From assembly GCF_030580855.1 (NCBI RefSeq), contig NZ_JAUQOP010000021.1, forward strand, positions 1 to 64,000: 64,000 bases of DNA. The letters run 5' to 3'. The notes beneath the pieces are model-generated. The model was not told the origin of the DNA. It searched no databases and was given only the letters and a program-made list of their open reading frames with translations. The number at the start of each line of letters is the position of its first letter. Position 1 is the stretch's first letter. The stretch comes from Pseudomonas citrullilanati (GTDB lineage: Bacteria > Pseudomonadota > Gammaproteobacteria > Pseudomonadales > Pseudomonadaceae). A program made the translations under genes and the position numbers. Positions 1 to 8,259 of the stretch are shown in pieces.

Positions 1-2
1 GT

Positions 3-71
3 AATCGCCAGCTCAGAGCCTTGCAACGCAAAGCTACTAAGCTGGGAATGAGGTTGATCGATGCTGCTTAA
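3..71 (+). CDS. 3' end of an open reading frame cut by the window edge, possibly a transposase tail
   Basis: A frame open from the left edge ends at a TAA at 69-71 and gives 22 residues ending KLGMRLIDAA. The Lys/Arg-rich helical tail resembles the last residues of some insertion-sequence transposases, but it is too short to assign. No inverted repeat could be recognised downstream. It could equally be the end of an ordinary gene. Confidence 0.3.
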   Translation, partial: NRQLRALQRKATKLGMRLIDAA

Positions 72-274
72 AAAGCATTAAAAACAATGGGTTGTAATTT
101 GTTTGATGAGAGCTTGCTCCCGCTGGGGGGCGAAGCAGATCCCGTGGGCTTGAATCAGTATTTGACTAAGTGGGGCATGCACAATGGTGTGGCTTGATTG
201 ACACATCCGGGCTTGCCCAAAAAAATTTTTTGCCGCACTGTAAAGACCAATGTCATTACATCGGGAGTTGCCTC

Positions 275-514
275 ATGGCGTCCATCAATGTCCGTATCGA
301 CGACGACCTCAAGGTGCGCGCCTACCGCGAACTTGAGAAGCTCGGTGTCACTCCTTCCGAGCTAATGCGCCAAGCCTTGCAGTACGTAGCGGAGCGTGGC
401 CAGTTACCATTCAAACCCGTCCTGTTGACTGAGGACGATGAAGCCTTGATCGCCACAGTGCGCGAGCGACTCGCGGCCCCGCAGCGGGTTAAGGTTTCGC
501 TAGATGACCTATAG
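275..514 (+). CDS. RelB/DinJ-family antitoxin
   Basis: Encodes 79 aa starting MASINVRIDD. The N-terminal pattern SINVRIDDDLKVRAY followed by LGVTPSELMRQALQYV is the ribbon-helix-helix DNA-binding fold of RelB/DinJ antitoxins. The acidic C-terminal part (residues about 45-79) would wrap the toxin. I chose the ATG at 275 because GGGAG lies 7-8 bases upstream and it starts exactly at the conserved fold; a longer upstream frame has no family support. The stop overlaps the toxin start by 11 bases, so translation is probably coupled. By family, the antitoxin would repress its own operon. Confidence is good for the family, lower for the exact subfamily. Confidence 0.85.
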   Translation: MASINVRIDDDLKVRAYRELEKLGVTPSELMRQALQYVAERGQLPFKPVLLTEDDEALIATVRERLAAPQRVKVSLDDL

Positions 515-794
515 CCTGGAATTCGATGCGCGAGCGTTAAAAGAATGGAAAAAGCTAGGTGGAACCCTTCGTGAGCAACTCAAGAAGAAGCTGGCCACGG
601 TTTTGCTCAATCCGCGCGTAGAAGCCAATCGACTGCATGCCTTACCTGATTGCTACAAAATCAAGCTGCGCAGCAGCGGCTATCGGTTGGTTTACCAGGT
701 GATTGATCAAGAAGTCGTGGTTTTTGTAATAGCTGTCGACAAGCGTGAGCGAGAGCAGGTCTATCGCAAGGCAGCTGAGCGGCTACGTGATTGA
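504..794 (+). CDS. RelE/ParE-superfamily toxin
   Basis: Encodes 96 aa with the classic RelE layout: MTYSLEFDARALKEWKKL at the N-terminus, then an Arg/Lys-rich core (LHALPDCYKIKLRSSGYRLVYQV) and a C-terminal VDKREREQVY. Basic residues in the core and the YRLVYQV strand match RelE mRNA interferases, which cut mRNA in the ribosomal A site. The start lies inside the antitoxin gene (11-base overlap), the usual arrangement for a toxin-antitoxin operon. Length is normal for the family, so it looks intact. Confidence 0.87.
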   Translation: MTYSLEFDARALKEWKKLGGTLREQLKKKLATVLLNPRVEANRLHALPDCYKIKLRSSGYRLVYQVIDQEVVVFVIAVDKREREQVYRKAAERLRD

Positions 795-949
795 AGTCGG
801 TGTTGACGGGTAAGAGCGGCACGTGATGACCGATGTCTGATGCCCGAGGACTACAAGACTAGAGAGCGTCCTTCGCTGTGCAGGAACGGGTCAGGCCAGC
901 AAGATTGCCCATTGTCTTGGCCGGAGACTATCAGCCAGTCTGATGGCCT

Positions 950-975
950 CATCGCGAGCAGGCTCGCTCCCACAG
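950..975. repeat. Single REP element (GCGAGCAGGCTCGCTCCCAC type)
   Basis: Solitary copy of the Pseudomonas REP also found paired at many other places here. The gap 795-1054 holds this REP and a terminator but no convincing gene. Confidence 0.7.
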
Positions 976-1018
976 GTTTTTCAGGGGGGCGGATGAAAAG
1001 TGGACGCCTAGAAACGAC

Positions 1019-1043
1019 AAAGCCCTCGCATTTCTGCGAGGGC
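1019..1043 (-). terminator. Rho-independent terminator after tRNA-Thr
   Basis: AAGCCCTCGC / GCGAGGGCTT forms a strong stem with a short loop immediately downstream of the tRNA 3' end on the minus strand, followed by a T-containing tail. Confidence 0.7.
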
Positions 1044-1054
1044 TTCGTCTTGTA

Positions 1055-1130
<76 letters not shown>

Positions 1131-1205
1131 GTGTGGGCGACGATTATAGCGGTTGGGGGCGTTCTGTAAACCCCTGAATTCTGACTATTTTTGCGCGAGG
1201 TTGGC

Positions 1206-2030
1206 TCAGGCGCGGTGCAGCAGGTTGCGCAGTTTCTGCAAGGCTCGCCAGGTTCGGCTGTTTTGGATGGCGTGGAGTTGGGCCTCGGCTTGTTCGGCGC
1301 GTTGCAGGGCGGCGGTCAGTTGGGCGTCGGTGTCGTCGAGGGGGTGGCTGAAGGGATGACCTTTGCGCAGTTGGAAGCCGTCGAGGTTGCAGGGCGGGAT
1401 GTCGAAGGCGGGTTTGAGGGCCAGGTGTTCGTCGGCCAGGTAGTAGGTGTTGATGCCGTCGAACAGGATGGACTGGTAGCCGGCGCCGGTGACGAGGGTT
1501 TCCCAGGCCTGGTCGCGGGCCCATGGGGTTTCGATGAGGATGATCCAGGGGCGCCAGCGGCTGAAATCCATGCCACGCAGCACGGTTTCCTCGTGGCCTT
1601 CCACGTCGATCTTGAGGAAGTGAATGGGTCGGTCCTGTGCGTGTTCTTCGCAGATCGAGGCCAGGGTGCGGGATTGGACGGTCTGGGTGCGCACGTCCAT
1701 GCCGGCGTCGCGGTGTTGTTGGGCGACGTTGGGTTCGACGGTGGACAGCCCGGTGTCGGCGATGGTGTAGAAGGTCAGGCCGTCGGCGTTTTCACCGGCC
1801 ACGCATTGCAGGTTGATGTCTCGCGAGCGTTCCTGGCAGAGCGCGGCATAGTAGGCCTGGACCGGTTCGATGTTGATGCCGTGCCAGCCGTGGTCGTAGA
1901 ACGCCCGGGTGACGGAGTCATCTGTCGGGTGGTTGGCGCCGACGTCCAGGTAAAAGCCGTTTTCCACCGTCTGAAGGGCGCGCCACAGGCGTATGTCTTC
2001 GAAGTTTTGTGCGTAGGAAATGAACGTCAC
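1206..2030 (-). CDS. FkbM-family SAM-dependent methyltransferase
   Basis: Encodes about 274 aa. LDVGANHPTDDS is the SAM-binding glycine motif, INIEPVQAYY the acidic loop, and FLKIDVEGHEETVLRGM the hallmark FkbM motif. FkbM proteins O-methylate sugars or polyketides, and in Gram-negatives they often act on surface polysaccharides. The C-terminal 45 residues form a probable helical tail (AALQRAEQAEAQLHAIQ). I chose the GTG at 2028-2030 because AAGGA lies about 7 bases upstream and the conserved ISYAQNFEDIRLWRAL begins right after it. A longer frame upstream has no such support. It stands alone, so the natural substrate cannot be read from its neighbours. Confidence 0.82.
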   Translation of the reverse strand: MTFISYAQNFEDIRLWRALQTVENGFYLDVGANHPTDDSVTRAFYDHGWHGINIEPVQAYYAALCQERSRDINLQCVAGENADGLTFYTIADTGLSTVEPNVAQQHRDAGMDVRTQTVQSRTLASICEEHAQDRPIHFLKIDVEGHEETVLRGMDFSRWRPWIILIETPWARDQAWETLVTGAGYQSILFDGINTYYLADEHLALKPAFDIPPCNLDGFQLRKGHPFSHPLDDTDAQLTAALQRAEQAEAQLHAIQNSRTWRALQKLRNLLHRA

Positions 2031-2162
2031 GACCAATCCTTGAATGTGTCGGCAGGTGTCAATCACGATACGTTCGGTTGTTGTATAGCAGCGGCGAGCC
2101 GGGTGCAACGAGCGCTGTGGGGCAGCACGGAATTCGGCGGTTATGCCGTTTTGCTCAGAGGC

Positions 2163-2597
2163 TTATGCACAACGGGATGGATGCGGCCGCTTGAACCTTG
2201 CAGTTTTGTGAACACGTTCTCATTGGGCCGCAAATGCCTGTTTTCATGGTTTTTTATCCATGTGAACAAAAAATGAACACTAGGGAAACGGTCAGGAAAT
2301 CGCGGTTCCATTGGTCGCTGGGAGATTCCATCAACAGAGTTATCCACAGGCTGTCACGGCTCAGTGACGCTCTGCCAACAGCATCAGGTTGCGCGGCGTC
2401 AGCGGGGTTTCGCAGAAAGTGCCGAGGCGCACGGCGTAGCCCTGTTGGGTGAGGAAAAGCGCCCGGTCCAGCACCAGCCATAGCTCCAACGGGCGTCGGA
2501 ACAGGCCGCGCACCAGTTCCAGGTTGCGCACGTGGGCCAGGCGTTCTTGGCCTGCCGCTTCCAGCGCATTCCAATCGGGTGAGCCGACTGTGGATAA
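2163..2597. promoter_or_regulatory. Cluster of DnaA-box sequences
   Basis: TTATGCACA at 2163-2171, the near-match TTATCCATG at 2254-2262, the perfect TTATCCACA at 2340-2348, and its reverse complement TGTGGATAA at 2589-2597. The last box sits inside the methyltransferase gene and uses a TTA leucine codon, which is rare in this genome. The 330-base gap 2031-2360 contains no convincing gene. A role in DnaA binding is inferred. Confidence 0.45.
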
Positions 2598-3593
2598 GTC
2601 CTTGAGGGCCGCCAGATCGGTGCAGTACTGGGCGAAGGATTTTTCCAACCAGGCGCTGGGCAGGGAGGGGGTGGGCAGGTAGTCGTCGCGTCCTCGGAGT
2701 TGCCGTTGCAGCAGGTCGAAGCCCAGGCGCCGGGCCATGGACTGGTCCCGCTGCCGTCGTACCCGGGCGCCGGCGGTGACGGTTTCGGTCAGCGGCAGGG
2801 CCAGGTCGTCGAGGGACAGCTGTAGGGCGGAGCCCTTGGCCGTGTCGGACAGCGGCTGATAGTGCTCGGCGCTGATGCGGTTGTAACAGCACGGGGCGAT
2901 GGCCAGTCGTGCACAGCCGGCGGCGCTGGCCAAGTGCAGCAGTCGCACGTGCAGGTCGCCGCAGGCATGCAGGGCCACCGGTGTGTGTTCGGCGGTGATC
3001 GCCTGGGCGGCGTCGGGTGCCATTACGTCTTGTTGCTGGTGCGTGACGGGCAGGTGATGGCGCCGGCTCAGTTGTTGGCCACTGGCGACCAGGGCAGGGT
3101 CGTATTCCAGGCAGGTCAATCGTTGTTCGCCTTGCAGCAGTCGGCGACCGAGATGGCCTTTGCCGGCGCACCAGTCCAGCCAATGGCCAGGTTCGCTGGC
3201 AAAGCGCAGGCGGCTGGCGAAGGCTTCGATCTGCTGCCATTTGCGCCCGGGCACCTCCACGTCGAGGCGATGGGCGGGGGCATCCAGCGCTTTCGCGGGC
3301 AGTGGTGCAACTGCACTCAAGGTGCGGGAAACAGCCGCCAGTTGCGGGAAGGGGGCAGGTGCGTGCTCGATCAGCCAGGGTTGGTGATGGTCGCGTTCTG
3401 CCGTCTCCAGGGAACGCTGGCGTAGCCATTGCGCCAGCTGTGGGTAGGACGTTTCCCAGGGGAGCTGCAAATGGGTGAAGGGCCGCGGTTTCCACAAGGC
3501 CTGGTGGGCGCAGAGAAAGGCGTCCAGCGCGGTGAAACGGGCGAGCAGCGCTTCGCCCGTCAGCACGCCGTGGTCAGCGCCCTTGGCAGGCAT
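2361..3593 (-). CDS. Class I SAM-dependent methyltransferase, METTL25/RRNAD1-like
   Basis: Encodes 410 aa. Central motif WLDWCAGKGHLGRRLL (around residue 150) is the SAM-binding site, LTCLEYDPALV the acidic loop, and ALHACGDLHVRLL followed by IAPCCYNRIS the conserved region of the bacterial relatives of METTL25. The N-terminal 140 residues (HQALWKPRPF, LPWETSYPQL) look like a substrate-recognition domain. The substrate is unknown; relatives are suspected to modify RNA or protein. The start overlaps the end of the upstream permease by 20 bases, so it is co-translated as the last gene of the ABC transporter operon. A TGTGGATAA DnaA box lies within it. Confidence 0.7.
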   Translation of the reverse strand: MPAKGADHGVLTGEALLARFTALDAFLCAHQALWKPRPFTHLQLPWETSYPQLAQWLRQRSLETAERDHHQPWLIEHAPAPFPQLAAVSRTLSAVAPLPAKALDAPAHRLDVEVPGRKWQQIEAFASRLRFASEPGHWLDWCAGKGHLGRRLLQGEQRLTCLEYDPALVASGQQLSRRHHLPVTHQQQDVMAPDAAQAITAEHTPVALHACGDLHVRLLHLASAAGCARLAIAPCCYNRISAEHYQPLSDTAKGSALQLSLDDLALPLTETVTAGARVRRQRDQSMARRLGFDLLQRQLRGRDDYLPTPSLPSAWLEKSFAQYCTDLAALKDLSTVGSPDWNALEAAGQERLAHVRNLELVRGLFRRPLELWLVLDRALFLTQQGYAVRLGTFCETPLTPRNLMLLAERH

Positions 3594-4263
3594 CGACGCG
3601 CAACCAGCGCTCCAACTGCTTGAAGCCTTGCACCAGCAGGAACGCCATCAGCAGGTAGAACATGCCGGCGGCGAAGAAGATCTCCACCGGCAGGTAGGTC
3701 CGGGCGATGATGGTGCGGGCCATGCCGGTGAGTTCCAGCAGGGTCACGGTGCTCGCCAGGGCACTGGCCTTGAGCATCAGGATCACTTCGTTGCTATAGG
3801 CCGGCAGGCCGATGCGCGCGGCACGGGGCAGCATGATGTAGAACAGCGCCTTGGGCCGCGACATGCCCAGCGCCCGCGCGGCTTCGATCTCGCCGCGGGG
3901 GATGGCCTGGATCGCGCCGCGCAGGATCTCGGCGATGTAGGCCGCCGTGTGCAGGGTCATGGTCACCGTCGCGCACCAGAACGGATCGCGCAGGTACGGC
4001 CACAACGCACTGCTGCGCACCGCATCGAACTGCGCCAGGCCGTAATAGACCAGGAACAGTTGAACCAGCAGCGGCGAGCCACGGAAAAAGAAGATGTACG
4101 CGTAGGGCAATGCCCGCACGTACCACAGGCGCGAAGAGCGGGCGATGCCCAGTGGAATCGCCAGCAGCAGGCCGGCGATCACGGCGATCGCCACCAGCTC
4201 CAGGGTCAATGTCGCGCCCTGGGCCAGTTTCGGCAGCCACTTGATGATGACGTCCCAGTTCAT
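3574..4263 (-). CDS. hisM: Basic amino-acid ABC transporter permease (HisM-type)
   Basis: Encodes 229 aa. It has five to six hydrophobic segments and the EAA loop ARALGMSRPKALFYIMLPRAARIGLP, which contacts the ATPase. RGSPLLVQLFLVYYGL is typical of HisM/ArtM/AotM inner-membrane permeases for Arg/Lys/His/ornithine. The ATG at 4261-4263 overlaps the stop of the upstream permease, so the two are translationally coupled. It is expected to form a heterodimer with the HisQ-type partner. Substrate specificity is inferred from family and partners only. Confidence 0.9.
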   Translation of the reverse strand: MNWDVIIKWLPKLAQGATLTLELVAIAVIAGLLLAIPLGIARSSRLWYVRALPYAYIFFFRGSPLLVQLFLVYYGLAQFDAVRSSALWPYLRDPFWCATVTMTLHTAAYIAEILRGAIQAIPRGEIEAARALGMSRPKALFYIMLPRAARIGLPAYSNEVILMLKASALASTVTLLELTGMARTIIARTYLPVEIFFAAGMFYLLMAFLLVQGFKQLERWLRVDACQGR

Positions 4264-4955
4264 TGGGTGCTCCTGATGAAGCCGCGCGCGGCGCGTCGTT
4301 CCAAGAGGTGCATGCCGGCCATGGCCAGTACGGTCAGGCCCAGGTACATGAACGCGGCCACCATATAGAAGGTGAAGGGTTGCTTGGACACGGTCACGCC
4401 GATCTGGGCGTGGCGCATGATTTCTTCCAGGCCGATCACCGAGACCAGCGCGGTGTCCTTCATCAGGATCATGAACAGGTTGCCCAGGCCCGGCAGGGCG
4501 ATGCGCCACATCTGCGGCATGATCAACCGGGTGAAGATCCGCCCCTTCGACAGGCCCAGGGCGACGCCGGCTTCACGGTGCCCCTTGGGGATCGCCAGGA
4601 TCGCACCGCGAAACACTTCCGTCGCGTAGGCGCCGAAGCACAGGCCCAGGGCAATCACACCGGCGGCGAAGGCGTCCAACGCCAGGTCGGGATGGCCCAG
4701 GTACTCGCCCAGCGCGCGCATCAGGTTGACGGTGCCGAAGTAGATCAGCAGCACCCAGAGCAATTCCGGAATGCCACGAACCAGCGTCGAGTAGGTGCCG
4801 CCCAGCCATTGCAGCGGCTTGTATGGCGAGGTCTTGGCCAAGGCGCCGAGCAGGCCGAGCACCAGTCCCAGGCACAGGGCCGAGAGGGCCAGCTTGACGG
4901 TCATCAGCGCGCCAGCGGCGAGCGCCGGGCCGAATCCGTAGAGATCGATCATCAT
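4260..4955 (-). CDS. hisQ: Basic amino-acid ABC transporter permease (HisQ-type)
   Basis: Encodes about 231 aa starting MMIDLYGFGPALAAGAL. It has membrane segments and an EAA loop (GVALGLSKGRIFTRLIMPQMWRIALP), with RGIPELLWVLLIYFGT near the middle as in HisQ/AotQ. Start choice: two tandem ATGs at 4953-4955 and 4950-4952; no strong Shine-Dalgarno site is visible before either, and a TTG further upstream is possible. It lies second-to-last before the methyltransferase and overlaps HisM by four bases. Confidence 0.9.
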   Translation of the reverse strand: MMIDLYGFGPALAAGALMTVKLALSALCLGLVLGLLGALAKTSPYKPLQWLGGTYSTLVRGIPELLWVLLIYFGTVNLMRALGEYLGHPDLALDAFAAGVIALGLCFGAYATEVFRGAILAIPKGHREAGVALGLSKGRIFTRLIMPQMWRIALPGLGNLFMILMKDTALVSVIGLEEIMRHAQIGVTVSKQPFTFYMVAAFMYLGLTVLAMAGMHLLERRAARGFIRSTQ

Positions 4956-4989
4956 GGGTATGTGTTCATATCGCGGCAGGCTTTGCAAA

Positions 4990-5022
4990 GGGCCGGCGCT
5001 GCCGTGCAGCAGCGTCGGCCGG
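4990..5022 (-). promoter_or_regulatory. Stem-loop between binding-protein and permease genes
   Basis: GGCCGGCGCTGC / GCAGCGTCGGCC form a long imperfect hairpin in the 78-base gap. There is no T-tract, so it is more likely an mRNA-stabilising or partial-attenuation structure than a full terminator. That would favour expression of the binding protein over the permeases. Confidence 0.5.
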
Positions 5023-5033
5023 GCACGTCAGGA

Positions 5034-5789
5034 TCAATAGATGCTGAACGGGAAGTACTTGTCGTTGATTTTCTTGTAGGTGCCGTCGGCGACGATTTCC
5101 TTGAGCGCGGCGTTCAGCTTGTTGCGCAGTTCGTTGTCACCCTTGCGCACGGCGATGCCGATCTTGTCGCTTTCCACCACCGGGTCGCCCTTGAATTCGT
5201 AGTTGCGGCCGGCGTCGGTCTTGAGCCAGTCGTAGTTGACGTATTTGTCCGCCAGGATCGCGTCGACGCGCCCGGAGGTCAGGTCCAGGTAGGCGTTTTC
5301 CTGGGTGTCGTAGAGCTTGGCGGTGATGTCGTTGCCCAGTTCGTCTTCCAGCCAGGTGCCGGCCAGGGTCGCCCGTTGCGCGCCGATGACCTTGCCTTTG
5401 AGCGAATCCTTGTCGGTCTTGAAGTCGACGCCCTTGGCCGCGATGAATTGAAGTTTGTTGGAGTAGTACGGGTCGGTGAAGTCCACCGCCTGCTTGCGCT
5501 CATCGGTGATCGACAGCGACGAGATCAGGAAGTCGAATTTCTTGGCGTTCAGGGCCGGGATGATGCCGTCCCAATCGGAGGTGACCACTTCGCATTCGAC
5601 TTTCATCTTGGCGCACAGGGCGTCGCCGATGTCCTTGTCGAAGCCCACGACCTGGCCGCTGGCGTCCTTGTTGTTGAACGGCGGGTAGGCCGCCTCGATG
5701 CCCATCTTCAGCTTTTCGGCCGCCATGGCATTGGCCGAGAACACCAGGCTGGCGGCAGCGGCCAAGAGGAATTTCCTGTAGATCTGCAT
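5034..5789 (-). CDS. Periplasmic amino-acid-binding protein of the ABC transporter (Lys/Arg/Orn/His type)
   Basis: Encodes 251 aa. A signal peptide of about 23 residues (MQIYRKFLLAAAASLVFSANAMA) precedes mature AEKLKMGIEAAYPPFN. The family-3 solute-binding signature GFDKDIGDALCAKM and the ligand-pocket motifs LISSLSITDERKQAVDFTDPYY and GAQRATLAGTW match HisJ/ArgT/AotJ proteins. Conserved paired Asp and Arg residues of that pocket suggest basic amino-acid ligands. It follows the ATPase gene with a 13-base gap and precedes a hairpin, which fits its need for higher expression. Confidence 0.92.
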   Translation of the reverse strand: MQIYRKFLLAAAASLVFSANAMAAEKLKMGIEAAYPPFNNKDASGQVVGFDKDIGDALCAKMKVECEVVTSDWDGIIPALNAKKFDFLISSLSITDERKQAVDFTDPYYSNKLQFIAAKGVDFKTDKDSLKGKVIGAQRATLAGTWLEDELGNDITAKLYDTQENAYLDLTSGRVDAILADKYVNYDWLKTDAGRNYEFKGDPVVESDKIGIAVRKGDNELRNKLNAALKEIVADGTYKKINDKYFPFSIY

Positions 5790-5802
5790 AGGTATTGCTC
5801 CG

Positions 5803-6576
5803 TTAGCGGTTGCTGGACATGAATTGTTTGCAGCGCGCCGAAAGCGGGTTCTCGAAGACCTGCTGTGGCGATCCTTGCTCCTCGACCAGGCCCTGATGAA
5901 GGAACACCACTTCGCTGGAGACCTGGCGGGCGAAACTCATTTCGTGGGTCACCAGCAGCATGGTGCGGCCTTCTTCGGCCAGGGCGCGGATCACACTAAG
6001 TACTTCCTGGACCATTTCCGGGTCAAGGGCGGAGGTGGGCTCGTCGAACAGAATCACCTTGGGTTGCATCGCCAGGGTACGGGCGATGGCGGCGCGCTGT
6101 TGCTGGCCGCCAGAGAGTTCGGCCGGGTAGGCGTGGCGCTTGTCGGCAATGCCGACCTTGGCCAGCAGGGCTTCGGCGACTTCGGTGGCTTCGGCCTTGC
6201 TCTGGCCGAGCACCCGGCGCGGGGCTTCGATGATGTTGTCGAGCACGCTCATGTGCGGCCACAGATTAAAGTTTTGAAACACAAAACCAATCTCACTGCG
6301 CATGCGGTTGATCTGCTTGCCGTCGGCGGCCACCAGCTCGCCGTTTTTCGCGGCCTTGAGCTTGAGCGCTTCGCCGGCCACCAGGATTTCACCCTGGTTG
6401 GGGTTTTCCAGCAGGTTGATGCAACGCAAGAACGTGGACTTGCCGGAACCGGAGGAACCCAGGATCGAGATCACATCGCCGTCGCGGGCGGTCAGCGAGA
6501 CACCCTTGAGCACCTCCAACTGGCCGTAGCGTTTGTGCAGGTTGCGGATTTCAAGCGCGGGCGTGGCCTGGGCCAT
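5803..6576 (-). CDS. hisP: Amino-acid ABC transporter ATP-binding protein (HisP-type)
   Basis: Encodes 257 aa. Walker A is GSSGSGKST (residues 40-48), the Q-loop is [13 protein letters not shown], the signature is ELSGGQQQR (about 158-166), Walker B is [14 protein letters not shown], and the H-loop is LVTHEMSFA. This is the cytoplasmic engine that energises the two permeases. It is the first gene of a five-gene minus-strand operon: ATPase, binding protein, HisQ, HisM, methyltransferase. Putting the ATPase first differs from the enteric hisJQMP order but is common in Pseudomonas paralogues. Confidence 0.92.
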   Translation of the reverse strand: MAQATPALEIRNLHKRYGQLEVLKGVSLTARDGDVISILGSSGSGKSTFLRCINLLENPNQGEILVAGEALKLKAAKNGELVAADGKQINRMRSEIGFVFQNFNLWPHMSVLDNIIEAPRRVLGQSKAEATEVAEALLAKVGIADKRHAYPAELSGGQQQRAAIARTLAMQPKVILFDEPTSALDPEMVQEVLSVIRALAEEGRTMLLVTHEMSFARQVSSEVVFLHQGLVEEQGSPQQVFENPLSARCKQFMSSNR

Positions 6577-6973
6577 GTGCGGTCCTCATGGTGTGTGCTC
6601 CCTTGCTGTTGGCTGCCTTCCGTGGCGAGGCGGCCAAGCTAGCATGCGTCCGAATGGTCGCCAACAGCGCTACGGGGGGTAAACCGGTGATGTGCAGCAG
6701 GTTGTCGCATCGGCACAGCAGACTGTCGCGCCATCAACAACCGAACAGCCGTTTGAACCGTGTCTACCGGTAAAAATCCCGGGGGAGTCGCGTAAAAAAA
6801 GGCGCGATGGTGCCAGCTTTGGGCGGGGGTTGGAAGGGTTAACCGGATGAGCGTTGCCGCGATCAAACGTTTGGAGGAGTCGAGGTCCCCTCGAGAACTC
6901 AGAGTATTGCGAGAATTCTTGGAGCTATTTCGTGCAGTCCGAAATCCGTCTGGACTTCAAGGCCCTACCGAAG
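6577..6973. other. Intergenic region upstream of the ABC transporter operon
   Basis: About 400 bases between the ATPase start and the vapC stop. It must hold the operon promoter, but no clear -35/-10 pair or operator could be fixed by eye. A short imperfect inverted repeat, CGAGAACTC...GAGAATTCTTG, lies near 6892-6923. No convincing gene was seen. Confidence 0.4.
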
Positions 6974-7390
6974 CTACAACGCCGGCGTCGCGGTGGTCCA
7001 ATCCTCGATGCGCGTTCCGGGAACTCTTTCGAATTCTTTCAGATCGTTGGTGACAACAATCAATCCAAGAGAGCGGGCATGGCCGGCAATCATTTGGTCA
7101 TAGGGGCCGATTGGCCTGCCGATCTTTGCCAGCTCTGCGCGGATCATGCCGGTATGGGCTGCAGCGCCATCACCAAAAGGCAAAACCTCCAGGCGAGCAC
7201 AGAACCCTTCGATGACACCAAGATTTTTTTCTGGGGCGGATGATTTTTCTGCGCCGTAGATCAACTCCATCAACGTGACGGCGCTGATGCAGAGCTGGCC
7301 GTGATGACGATTGAAAGCGTCTCTGACAATCTGGGGTTTATTCTTGATGGTGAAAATACAGACGTTGGTATCGAGCATGTATTTGATCAT
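6974..7390 (-). CDS. vapC: VapC-type PIN-domain toxin (ribonuclease)
   Basis: Encodes 138 aa. The acidic Mg-binding residues of the PIN nuclease are all present: MLDTNVC (D7), TLMELIYG (E about 42), PYDQMIAGHA (D about 98) and VTNDLKEF (D about 115). The length is typical of VapC. Its ATG overlaps the antitoxin stop by one base (TGATG), so the two are co-translated. Family function is site-specific cleavage of tRNA or rRNA when the antitoxin is degraded. It appears intact. Confidence 0.92.
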   Translation of the reverse strand: MIKYMLDTNVCIFTIKNKPQIVRDAFNRHHGQLCISAVTLMELIYGAEKSSAPEKNLGVIEGFCARLEVLPFGDGAAAHTGMIRAELAKIGRPIGPYDQMIAGHARSLGLIVVTNDLKEFERVPGTRIEDWTTATPAL

Positions 7391-7620
7391 CAGAAAGACT
7401 CGCGCTCCTGGTCGGTAGGCTGCTCGCGCTCTGCCATAAAATCTGCTGTCGCGCTATCGCCATCAAACCAGCTGTCCCATGCCTCGCCGGCCGGTGTAAT
7501 GACGCGCGCCCGGCCTATGGCGATTACATCTACCCGCTTGACGTCGCTTGGCATCGCCACTGCTTTGGGCAGTCGGACAGCTTGGCTGCGGTTGTTCATG
7601 AACAAGGTTGTTTGTTCCAT
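7390..7620 (-). CDS. vapB: VapB-type antitoxin (AbrB/SpoVT-like DNA-binding domain)
   Basis: Encodes 76 aa starting MEQTTLFMNNRSQAVRLPKAVAM, the swapped-hairpin AbrB-like DNA-binding fold of VapB/MvpT antitoxins. The C-terminal half (WDSWFDGDSATADFMAEREQP) binds the toxin. I chose the ATG at 7618-7620 because GGAG lies 6 bases upstream and the conserved fold starts there. It is the first gene of the pair and would autoregulate the operon. Confidence 0.9.
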   Translation of the reverse strand: MEQTTLFMNNRSQAVRLPKAVAMPSDVKRVDVIAIGRARVITPAGEAWDSWFDGDSATADFMAEREQPTDQERESF

Positions 7621-7800
7621 ACGCACTCCTCCAAAACACGATTGGAAGAATAGGATAATAAAGGGATATGTCAAAGGGATATGTCGGTAGGTAGAGCGTT
7701 CTCATCCTAAGCCCTACTCCCAATTGATCTAAACCTTAACGCATAACCTTGCTCAAACGAGTACTCACGTGGGTTGTTTCCAGCACCTGGAGTCCTCGCC

Positions 7801-8250
7801 ATGAAGCTCACCCATTATCCAGTACTGCCCTTCATCGTCCTCGGCATCCTGTTGTTCCCCATTGAGCTGAGCGCCACCCATCTTGCGCCTGTGGACAACG
7901 CCGGGGTCCAGGTCCAGCCCATGCAACAGAACGGCATCACCTACCTGTCGGGCGGTGTCGGTGAGGATGAAGCCCGCGCCATCGGCCAGGCCCAGGGCTA
8001 CAACCTGCACATGACATTCGCGGTCGGGGTGGAGAACAAGTACATCCCGGACGTGGATGTCATCGTCCAGAATGCTTCAGGGCAAACGTTGTTGACCCTG
8101 GACCAGGCGGGGCCGCTGGTTTATGTGCAGTTGCCGCCGGGCAAGTACACGGTGCGAGCGACGCGCAACGGCGAGGAGCGCCGCGACACCGCCGAGGTGG
8201 GCAACGGTGGCGCGCGCAACCTGGTGTTCCATTGGAACGGTGACGAATAG
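7801..8250 (+). CDS. Secreted carboxypeptidase-regulatory-like (Ig-fold) protein
   Basis: Encodes about 149 aa starting MKLTHYPVLPFIVLGILLFPIELSATH, a clear signal peptide. The mature part contains VDVIVQNASGQTLLTLDQAGPLVYVQLPPGKYTVRATRNGEERRDTAEVG, the beta-sandwich repeat seen in carboxypeptidase regulatory-like and DUF4198-like periplasmic proteins of Pseudomonas. No catalytic residues are apparent. Function is unknown; it stands alone. The ATG at 7801 is preceded by GGAG. Confidence 0.7.
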   Translation: MKLTHYPVLPFIVLGILLFPIELSATHLAPVDNAGVQVQPMQQNGITYLSGGVGEDEARAIGQAQGYNLHMTFAVGVENKYIPDVDVIVQNASGQTLLTLDQAGPLVYVQLPPGKYTVRATRNGEERRDTAEVGNGGARNLVFHWNGDE

Positions 8251-8259
8251 CCGATCGGC

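Noticed and set aside
72..274. REP-like fragment (GAGCTTGCTCCCGCTGGGG) near the left edge
   Set aside because: Too degenerate and short to call a REP with confidence; could be a remnant linked to the possible transposase tail.
6847..7053. Short frame MSVAAIKRLEESRSPRELR upstream of and overlapping vapC
   Set aside because: Overlaps the vapC 3' end on the opposite strand, has no clear ribosome-binding site, and its second half is a shadow.
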